Shown here piece by piece: positions 35,209 to 44,224 of a stretch of 64,000 nt of DNA. Made by a program: the position numbers and the translations under genes. Source of the DNA: Thelonectria olida (lineage: Eukaryota; Ascomycota; Sordariomycetes; Hypocreales; Nectriaceae); NCBI GenBank assembly GCA_020736575.1, contig JAGPYM010000006.1:1860001-1924000 (forward strand), given 5' to 3'. The notes under the pieces are model-generated. The model was not told the origin of the DNA, ran no database searches, and saw only the letters and a program-made list of their open reading frames with translations. Within the stretch, counting starts at the first letter, position 1. Every line of letters begins with the position of its first letter.

Positions 35209-36839
35209 CTCACGCAGACGTCGACTGTATTCGGGACGATGCGCTTCCAGTGGACAGTTGGCGTGTTGAAGAGGCAGAAATGGGCTCCACAAACATCCAG
35301 TCTGCACTCGCAGAGTGCCCTCATGAGAAGGGGGAAAGTCTGGCGCTTCTTCATCTTAAATATCCTCGTTCAATTTCCAGCGGGTCCCTTGCCCCCTTTG
35401 GCCCACTGGAACGGTCCAGCCAGCACTTCGCCTGTCGATAGTTACGAATGTGGCCGCGTTCCTGGACCCACGGACACGTAATTAACAGCTACTCGCAGTG
35501 ATATTAATAGGCAGTCAGGCCTTTTATTTATTCGTATAAAGACGAAGCCATTGTTTATCGCGTTTGAGTTGTTGTTTGACATTTTGATACGTTTGAGCGT
35601 CTGGCGTCAAGTTCCAGGTACGCACGAAGTAGTGTGGCACAAGCTTGCAGATCCTTGCCAGGGCAGCTCAGGGACACATCGATGATGATCGGTTGAGATG
35701 ATCTACGGATAGTCTACGTGATTCATGAGCAATCAGACGTCCATTCTTTGTCGAGTCCAGCATAGCTCAACAGTGACTTCACCCGAAGACAGCAACAAGC
35801 ACACACACACGGACGAGACAATGCCCCTGTCCATCAAGCCCTTTCTTCATGCACCAGACATTCAAGTCCCAACGCAGGGGAACCCCTGGGTGTCTCCGCA
35901 CATTCTCTGCCGCTTCCGGATCGCCAGCTTGATGGAGCTTCACCGTATCGAGGCTAGACACTGCAATAGTGCCTTCAGCTGTCGATTAGCGGCCGTGGCT
36001 CTCGTCATGATTCGTGCATTGAATCAATAAACTTGCGACCCCCTGAGGATATTGAAGAGTGGCACCATGAGAGTGTGCAGAGTACGAAGTTCTTCGTAAA
36101 ACAAAACGTTCCTTTTTGTCATCAAGTTCGAGACATCTGCCCTCGACAGTGAGACACGCAGCCAATTGAGTGCTCTCTTTGTCTCATAGCAGATTGCATT
36201 CACCCATCAACAACCATCTTGCTCTGCTCCCACGTGTCTCGGGGAATGAAGCTGACGCGATAAGCCAGAGGATAAGCTCAGACACAAGATAGGCCCGTTT
36301 CCCATCAATCTATCAACCAGTAATTATAGCATTCTTGACGTGTCAGTTGGGCCCAGGTCTAGACGTAGCGATCTGAAATGGTTCAGCCTCCCGGCACTCT
36401 GGGCCGTCTGGGCATCATAAGAGTGACACTATCAAACATCATTAGAGATCGGATTCTTCTCTAAACAAGCAATAACGAAAAGTAAGATAAGACAAGACCA
36501 AGGTAGAAGAACAAGAACAATTAAGACGATAGAGATAGAATGAACTCAGAATCGGTGCCCTCACAGCTCCATCAACGTCTCCAACCACCGACATTCATAT
36601 CGACAGTATGAAGATCGAACACGTTCGTCATACACGAGACTCTCTATAGTGATATATTCTTCCTTCGCACCCACTCGTATATCCTTTATTGTCAGAAAAT
36701 GAAAAGTTGTCTCATTCTGCCACCTCCACACCCCATTCATAACGTTCAGCACGATACATGAAGCCCCAGAGTCATCGCTCCAACACAGTCGCATATATCT
36801 CTTCTTTGTATCAACTTTTCATCAGAAGTTCAATAACTG

Positions 36840-37584
36840 TGCCTCCAGAATGAATCATTGAGACTGGACCTATAGTTTGTGCCGAACTTGGCATAACCGA
36901 ACCCTCCAGCCAGACTCAAGCAGTGCCATTCCCTAATATCAGCGGGTGGAGGCCAGGTGGCTTTGGCGAAGCACCCCCAGGCGCTTCGGTGGAGAATTCT
37001 GGCCATGCGACGAGGAAGATGAGAAGGGTGGCTCCTTTGGGGATTGAACGGCGATTTGGCGGCCGTTCCTGATGAGTGCCAGTCGACCATAGAGAAGTAG
37101 CCAGATTTCTCCTTCAAATGCCATCCTAGGTGGTTCACTACTAAGTCCTATTGATCTAGAGAATAAAAAGAGGAGGACCTGCGCGGCTCATCAGCTCTCA
37201 CTCACGCCTTAAGGAGTTTCACAATCTCATCCTCGTCGAATGCTGGAAGCGAAACTCACTTAGGGCTCAAGATCAAGTGCTTTATGTTTAGGTCTGGTCT
37301 AAACAATCTTGATTTCCAGTCAAAGCCACGATAGACCTTCAATCTCTCGAAGCACTGAGTGGCATAGTGAAGGCAAGATGCCGTTGGGGAAATGGCGATG
37401 TCTCCGTGGGGCTTTCGCTTGAGCGCTTCCTATCCATTGGCAAGTGACCACTTGTATATAATCATGTGGTCGCAACAAATATTTGCTTCCGGCTCCTTCG
37501 TCAAGGCTATGGCTTGGTGAAGATGAACTCAGAAGCATCGAGGGGCTTCTCTGAGACATTGACGACAGTGTTGGGAGCAGCCAT
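36840..37584 (-). pseudogene. Relic of a branched-chain amino acid aminotransferase
   Basis: Reading down the minus strand from an ATG at 37584 gives VVNVSEKPLDASEFIFTK and then a TAG. In shifting frames it then gives CDHMIIYKWS, SPTASCLHYATQCFERLKVY, RGFDWKSRLFRPDLNIK, LPAFDEDEIVKLLKA, LIFLVAWPEFSTEAPGG and LAGGFGYAKFGTNYRSSL. These blocks follow in order the N-terminal two-thirds of fungal PLP-dependent branched-chain aminotransferases (BAT/BCAT). Stops and frame changes between the blocks, and the absence of a clear C-terminal domain, show that the gene is dead. The intact enzyme would interconvert Leu/Ile/Val and their 2-oxo acids. The start of the relic faces away from the acetyltransferase relic to its right. 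Confidence 0.75.
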
Positions 37585-37900
37585 GTTGGTGAAGATATGA
37601 GTTGTATGCACATGGGTGAACTGTGAATAAAGGCCAGACGAATAGTTGAGGATGATGCGTTTAGGACTTAACTATACCGAATCTACATGAAAATGAAGCA
37701 CGATAACTACTTGCTCGTCTCCCTTGGCTGAGTTGAGATGGCTTCTGGGTAAGTTATCTCCCATCCGCCCTCGGGCGTAGATCGGCTACAGGGCGTAAAC
37801 CGGTTACGAACGGGCATCATCGCTAGATACTAATCAACTGCCCGTAGGGCGCACATTCAATGCATTAGCTTGGCCGTAGCCAAGCCTTGCGAAGCGTGAG
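37585..37900. other. Spacer between two divergent relics
   Basis: About 316 bp separate the aminotransferase relic (leftward) from the acetyltransferase relic (rightward). Short direct and inverted repeats of a CGGGCGTA/GCCCGTAGGGCG type occur at about 37770-37850. It may be a former shared promoter. Confidence 0.4.
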
Positions 37901-38382
37901 GCGCGAGATGGAGATGTGCCCGCTGTCATACCCAGACAGTTGAACAACGCCCTTCAACAAGGCACCAATTACGCTCCTCGCGCGGTGGAAGACGTTGTCG
38001 GCCTGGGGAAACCGGCCACAACCGAAACAAACGGCACTCAAGCCGGTGTTTGGACGGGTGGCACCATCTCTCTCGACACTTTCAAGTCCAGGGTTCGACT
38101 CACAACAATCCCTCCCAAATCCTTGCACGAGCTCATCCGACATTGCAAGCAGCTAGAATCGACTCTCGCGAGCTATCTCCATGGCACTATTTGCGCGTCT
38201 TTATGTCAATCCGTGGTGGGAAACTCGGGATTTCGAGCCATCACGCCTTATTCACTACGCAGTGGACGCAGGCCAGTGTGCGAGGCGGTCCGTTGACAAT
38301 AGCCATCGCATGGCAAGAAGGAGTTGTCGAGGAGTCTCTCGCTGAGAGTGTCGCTCGGGATCTAATGAAGCGACTGGTTTGA
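37901..38382 (+). pseudogene. Relic of an alcohol O-acetyltransferase-type protein
   Basis: One frame reads WTGGTISLDTFKSRVRLTTI, then PPKSLHELIRHCKQLESTLA, SYLHGTICASL and FRAITPYSLR, matching the order seen in fungal alcohol acetyltransferases (acceptor loop, helix with T-T/S-L, then the V/I-P-x-x-LR segment). After a frame change comes GGPLTIAIAWQEGVVEESLA, ending in a stop at 38382, which looks like the C-terminus of the same family. The N-terminal HxxxD region and most of the second half are absent, so the copy is deleted and frameshifted. The family assignment rests on short blocks and is moderate. Confidence 0.55.
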
Positions 38383-38799
38383 TGAGATGGTGATTTTTCC
38401 AGCCACATACAAATACACAGTCACGAATAGTCAACGTATAGAAGGAGGGGCAGTTCAAACGACCCCGCCCCCGCCATCATGAGGTGCCTGGACAAGTTAA
38501 GTATGTAAAGCCCACCCAATCTTCTAAGAGCATTCCAACATCCAAGACAGTGTATCATCACAATGTCCTAGCAGTGTCTGGTACGCCATGTACATGAATC
38601 GAGGCGGACAGTCTCGGCCAAGAAGCTTGTTTTGAGGCTTTTGAACGGTTGGTCAGTCTGAATAGTACCGCAATAAGTGTCGTGGCGTGAAGGCGCCGAG
38701 TAAATGCGGCGCTCATCTCCAAAGCATATCAATAGTTTACATCCATAATATTGTAACAGAGTGGCAACGAGTTTGATTCATCACCCACTCGCCATCTAT
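38383..38799. other. Short interval at the 3' side of GLN4
   Basis: 417 bp holding the GLN4 3' UTR and the flank of the acetyltransferase relic. Nothing else was recognised. Confidence 0.45.
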
Positions 38800-40964
38800 C
38801 TAGTTGTTTTTCCCAGAGTCCTCCTTCAGTGAAACGATCCGGTTGAGCACGATCTTATCGTCGGTGCTGTCAGAGTCCATAGCCTGTGATTGTGTCAGTT
38901 GGCACCTTACATCTGGAATCTTAGGGGCGCACTTACGAAGTATCCAACACGCAGGGCCTGGAATCGGACCGTCTCGGGGCCGCTATCACTGCCCTCTTCG
39001 CCTGCAGTGACGGGCCAAGGGGCCTTCTGGCGAATTTCCTTGAATCCCTCCTCAATCAAGGCATCAGTGTAGACAGTTTCACTGTTGGGGTTGATGTCGT
39101 TCAGGAATCCACCTTCGACAGTCGTGGGGTCGTCAGACTTGAACAGAGGGCTGTGGATGCGGACTTCTAGCTTAATCGAGTTGTCGGGCACCCACTGGAT
39201 GTAAGTCTTGGGCTTGGTCTCCTTATCGTAAACGGCCGAAATGCCGGTGACCTTTCCGGTGGTTTCGTCCTTAGTGAATGAGGTGGCCTTAATGGGATGG
39301 GGAGCGTTGAGGAGGCCGACGGTCTTGCCAGGGGCCAAACGGAAGTAGCCCTTGATATCTTCCTCGCGGAAATCCGATCGATCGATGTAGACCGTCTTAG
39401 TGAAGCGGACCTTGTGAGTGCCGAACTTGGCGTCCTTGGGCGAGTAAGGAACATCAAGCTCCACAGTCTCCTCGACGTCCTCGATAGTGACCGGGACGGG
39501 ATCGAGGACAAGCGAAACACGAGGGACGGTGTTCTCGAGGTATCGACGCACCGTCTGCTCGAATCGAACAATCTGGATCACAGTCTTGGCCGTGGTGACA
39601 CCAAGCTCGTTGACAAATGCCAGCAGGGCACCTGGAGGAATACCTCGACGTCGAATGGCAATCAGAGTGTAAAGGCGAGGGTCATCCCAGCCTCGGACAA
39701 TACCGCCCTCCACCAATTTCTTCAAAGCTCGCTTGCTCATGATGGTTCCACTGACATTCAGTCGGCCTATCATGAATCAGCCAAAATGCGGGTTTAAGGA
39801 GAGCGATCACCATTGAGACTTACCAAACTCTCGCTGCATAGGCTCATAGACCTCGAGGGACTTGTTCAGCCACTCGTAGCTTTCTCGGGACAAAATGAAC
39901 TCAGTCGTACACAGACTGTGAGTAATATTCTCAAAGCTATCGACCAGGCAGTGGGTGAAGTCGTAGGTAGGGAACATCTTCCAGGTGGGAGCCCGGACGT
40001 GCTGCTTCTGCTTCTTGGGAATACGGTAGGCGGCAAGATCCCACATTTGGGGGTTGCCGTTCTCGATATCCTGTTTCATGCGGAGAAACGCAGTCTGGGG
40101 CTCATACTTGCCGTCGTGCATGTCCTGGAACTTCTGGAGATTGGTCTCCACATCCTGCTCGGCGTGCTTGCATCTGTATCGAGGACCCTCCTTGCCCTCC
40201 TTTCCTCCGCGCTGAAGCTTGATCTCGGCCTCGCCACAGTGGCAGACGTAGGCCTTCTCCTTTTTGATAAGCTCCTTTGCAAGGTCAAAGAGCCTCTGGA
40301 AGTAGTCGCTGGAGTATGTAATGGCGCTAGGGGTAAAGCCTAGACGCGAATGCTGGTTAGAACGTCCTGGCATCGAAATGCGGGCTGGGTGACTCACCGA
40401 GCCACTTGACGATCTTGATGATCCACTCGAAATACACTTCCTCCTCTTCGTCGGGGTTGGTATCGTCAAATCTTTCATGCTGTTAGTTCATCGATCGAGT
40501 GTCGGCGCAGCAACGAACCTAAGAATCTGTGTCTCGTCAGCCATAGCTCCAGTGAACTACCAGGAACAGCCCAAAGGGTAGCTTACCGTCTCGCCACCAT
40601 GATATCGCGCAAAGCCAAAGTCAATGGCAATGGCTTTGGCGTGTCCCAAGTGCAGGTATCCGTTCGGTTCGGGGGGGAATCGAGTGATGACAGGTTTCAC
40701 AGGTCGCTCCTTGTAGACATCGGAAAGGAATCCCTGCTTGAACATGGCGTCAGGATCGAGCTGGGTGGGCTCTTCGGTCTTGGGCTTGGGGGTCGCAGGC
40801 TTCGGGTTCTTCGCAGCTTCCTTTGCGCGAGCCTGGTTGGCGGCCTTCCTGGTGCGTTTCTGGGTTCGCTTCTTGAGCTCGTTCCTGGTCACCATCTCCC
40901 CCGTCACGTCGTCAAGGACGAGCTTGACGGTGGCCTCGGTGACCTCTGCAACTGGGTCGGCCAT
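38800..40964 (-). CDS. GLN4: Glutaminyl-tRNA synthetase, cytosolic
   Basis: Six minus-strand exons, 40964..40587, 40526..40519, 40471..40398, 40339..39824, 39766..38937 and 38883..38800, encode about 629 residues. A Lys/Ala-rich appendage with [20 protein letters not shown] leads into [17 protein letters not shown] (HIGH motif). The 8-nt exon ATTCTTAG supplies the bridge in [17 protein letters not shown]. Further on are the KMSKS-equivalent [12 protein letters not shown] and the beta-barrel anticodon-binding domains, including [20 protein letters not shown] final 27-residue exon closes the frame with [17 protein letters not shown]. The enzyme charges tRNA-Gln in the cytosol and possibly the mitochondrion. 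All junctions restore conserved residues, but an 8-nt exon is easily missed by gene finders. Confidence 0.94.
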
Positions 40965-42189
40965 GGCGAAATCGTAGGTAGCAAGACGAAGGGTTGTCGG
41001 GGTTCTTTGTGTGGGCGGTGATGTGAGGTCGAAGATCTGTGTGTTGGAGTTTTATGGTGGGGTTATTTTGGGCAGATGTCGGGAGATCGTTGGTCTTTGG
41101 TGGGGGAGGGGCTGCGATGTCATACACCGACAAAGCTCAGACTCTGGTTAGCTCGAACAGATAACAACGATGTTAGCTGAAGATAACAGTTAAACGGCCA
41201 ACGGCTTCAGAAATAAGTTAAATACTATGGTTCCTTTTGTCGGAAATGAGTCGGCTGGTATGACTCAGACCTCATTGTGGCGATGACCCGATCGCGGAAG
41301 GGATGATCCGAGGGTCAAGTCAAATAGCTTTTTTATCTCCCCCAAGGTACTTCATTGGGTGGTGTCCTATCACATACAACTCAATTCATGGCATTTGAAG
41401 AACACGAGAACATATGAGTCAACGTGGCTCCTGGCGAGATATCAGGGTCCCTCGCGCAGACCACACAATGCACCTGGGCTGTCACCATGAACAGCACATG
41501 TCCCCAGCTCTCTCGGACCATCGGTTTTCCATAGAGTGGCCAGTTACCTACTAGCTTTCGAGAGTCATTAGAGGGAATCATAGCTCGCAATTTTGTTTCA
41601 GCATCTCTTCGCGATGAAATACACAGTCTCATTAGCAATCTGATTAGCATTCGCCCATAGCTTCAACTTCCAAGATCTAGGGTAGGCTGGTGAAAAGAGA
41701 CGCGCCCACATGAGACAAGACACTTTTCTTCCAGTCATGATAGCTTCGCTGGCCAAAGAGTCCCTATTAACCCCACTCGTAATCAAATAAGGTAAGGTAG
41801 AAATATGACTTTTTTATCAAACGGACTACAGATCTCTTCCAACGCCTATACTCATGAAGGATCTGGCAGTCGTTTAACGCAAGCAAAAAGGAGCCCCGCA
41901 ACTTCACCAGAAGCGAGACCAGACTCAGAGTCGTCCTGTTGAGAACTCTCGTCTTAGTTTAAGAAATTGTATTCTAGTTTACAGTATCAACCTCTTGAAG
42001 TCCATTATTGGGCCAATTTAGTCCAATAGCCCATCCGCCAACACTTTCGCACTCGCCATTGCTTCCACGACTGCCATCGAGCTCCATGAGGTCTCAACCC
42101 CGTGTGCCATAAAACACCCACCAGATCCGATGTCCAGTGGTCGACGAATGATGCTTTGCAAGTCTCTCGACTTATTAATTCAAATTTTC
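40965..42189. other. GLN4 upstream region and unassigned DNA
   Basis: The first 200 bp hold the GLN4 promoter. Beyond that, short minus-strand frames (about 41381..41786) read in phrases such as LWANANQIANETVYFIAKRC, which look protein-like but match no family I can name. They could be another relic. Confidence 0.4.
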
Positions 42190-43605
42190 TTGAAGGTTAT
42201 GGTCGGGTCATCGTTGTTGGTGGTGTTGTGTTGCCTTGGTGGGATGTTGGTACGATATACGCCTGGGGTGTGATGTAGACATCCCTCGTCGAGGACGGGC
42301 TCTCGACTCCTGTCACCCTTCCATTGATATATTCGCTTGATGCGTCGCTCACATCGGCGTTGGAAATTATCAATTCGAGGCTGATGCGTGCTTTGGGTAT
42401 GAGATGGGCTGCGATTTTGTGGTCACGATCATGGATGGAAGTGAACCCCCGAGTTCCTTTCTCAATATCTGGAGTGCTGATGGGGACCGGTGTGAGGTAA
42501 GTTACTTGTTAATCCATCCGTCATCTCACTCGTTGACTAGGTAAACCAACAATCGATAGTTTAGTTTCAGTAGTGAGTGTTGGGAACGAATCCATAAACT
42601 TTAAGAGCCTTTACTTAAACCTTGCAAAGTAGTTGGCCTTTGCCGTCATCCCCCAACGGTTTATTTCGAAACGTGGACTCGCCCATGGAGTCATGTTCGC
42701 CAGAGCATGCTTCGGGAGAGGAACCATTGATTTTGCCCTCGATGCCTTGATTTAGAAACTCAATGTTGCCTGGGGGTATCGCATCCTGGGACTCTAACGC
42801 TGGCCACGAGAATACCAGCGGCATGCGCCATCGATGAGCGAGTTCCGGCTCATACTCTCAGCTTCATTGAATGGTGTGTCCTCACAGGCCAGAATTCACG
42901 AAGGATGCTGGTGTAACAGGCGCCTTTTCGAATCGTTCACGTTTGTCCTGGTGCTTCTTGCTAGTGCCCTGGGAACCTTTCTACTTTTCGTTCCTCCTTA
43001 CTTTGTGCCTCTGTGCATCAATTCACTCGGGTTCTCGTCAATGACTGGACAGGACTGGTTGCCGCATTCAACATGCTTCGGCCGTGGGAGGAATTGCTTG
43101 CGGCTTTGCCTGTGACAAGCTCGGGTCTTCGAATACCTGGTTCATTGCTCTCATGTTGACTGCGTTCAGTATACTTGCCGTCTGGCCTTTCTCAACAACT
43201 CTTGGTCCAATGATAGTATTCGTAGTAATCAATGGCTGCTCGAACGAAGGGTTTTCTCGACGATGCTGACAGTCGTGGGTAGCACATGTGGTAGTGCTCG
43301 GGTTGCCATTGCGGTGAGCATGATTCTCACTGGCTGGGCTGGTGGTTAACTGATGGTGAATCTGCTTCTTGGTCCTCCCGCTTTAGCATTTTCGGGCTTC
43401 TGTTGTCATTTCTGGCTGACACTCGTCATCAGGGTGCCCCCATCGCCGGCTACCTGCTCGAGGCACACGGGGAAGCGGAAGCTAGATTGGAAGCATCTCG
43501 ACCACAAGATTCTACGCAGGATCTCTGGCGTTGGCTGCTGCTGACATGGTCGCGACTGAACGATTGCGCAAGAACAGGTCTCCATGGGCAAAGGTTTGAC
43601 AAGGC
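42190..43605 (+). pseudogene. Relic of an MFS monocarboxylate-type transporter
   Basis: Plus-strand blocks follow the whole length of a fungal monocarboxylate transporter (MCT/MCH type): GYGRVIVVGGVVLPWWDVGT, IYAWGVM, TSLVEDGLSTPVTL, SLDASLTSALEIINSRLMRA, then IDFALDAL and NVAWGYRILGL, FVLVLLASALGTFLLF, VPPYFVPLCINSLGFSSMTG, IACGFACDKLGSSNTWFIAL and GAPIAGYLLEAHG. Inactivating marks include TAG at 42276..42278 (expected Gln), TAA at 43347..43349 (expected Tyr before an old intron), and single-base losses near 43050 and 43076. All twelve-helix landmarks are still readable, so decay is fairly recent. The intact protein would be a plasma-membrane H+ symporter for small organic acids. Confidence 0.8.
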
Positions 43606-44224
43606 CCGATCGAGCCGGGAGGAGGGATGGGCGGGTTTTCTAATGCAACATGGCCAGTCCCCGGACAGTCTTTTTCAAGAGAAACGGGCGCTTGGAGATC
43701 GAGACAGTGGGGGTTCACCAACGACGAGTCTTCAGCCGTGAGTGAAACGAGGCGTTCGTAATTGGTTACGTATTCGATTGAGAACAACATTGGAGGGTGC
43801 AGTCTCTACTGCAGGGCGAGTTCCGGCCCCTTTCGTTGTGCGTGGGATTTGGTGCAAGTGTGGGATTCTTGCAGCTGGCGGGGATGATCGTCATCGTTGA
43901 TATCGATGTCGTGATCTGGTTGACGAGTGTTGCAAGCGTTGAAGTGGAGCTGTCAGCCCACATCCCGCCCCAATCCCGCCTAAGCACGGTGGCTGAAGTG
44001 GCTGGTGCACGATAAAACCACCAGAGCTTGCTAAAGTTGTGGCGCGCTCTGGACGCCGGCGACCCGAAGACGCAAGCTACAAGGGCAAGAGTACGGGCCC
44101 TCGCGCCTTAGGCCCGCCTCGCACGCAATCGGCTGCTCGCCATGGGCAATTCGCAACATCGCAAAACGCCTTCCGCAGGCTTTTCGAGTCTCGTCATCAA
44201 TTTTGCAAGCTCAATTGTGTCACC
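43606..44224. other. Upstream region of the double-cluster transcription factor
   Basis: About 620 bp between the transporter relic and the regulator ATG at 44225. No conserved ORF was seen. It should hold the regulator promoter. Confidence 0.45.

Larger units (their letters stand above)
34067..36839. other. 2.8-kb accessory interval without a confident gene
   Basis: Composition is mixed and ORFs are short. The only items noted are a (GGT)n tract at 35098..35120 and, antisense to it, a possible small secreted protein at 34981..35208. The right end, 36560-36840, may continue the neighbouring aminotransferase relic, but similarity there is not clear. Confidence 0.4.

Noticed and set aside
37020..37060. 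GGGGATTGAACGGC, B-box-like (tRNA on the minus strand)
   Set aside because: No matching A box, no cloverleaf arms and the surrounding bases read as the aminotransferase relic.
38088..38100. GGTTCGACTC, resembling a tRNA B box
   Set aside because: No A box at suitable distance and no foldable acceptor stem; it lies within the acetyltransferase relic frame.
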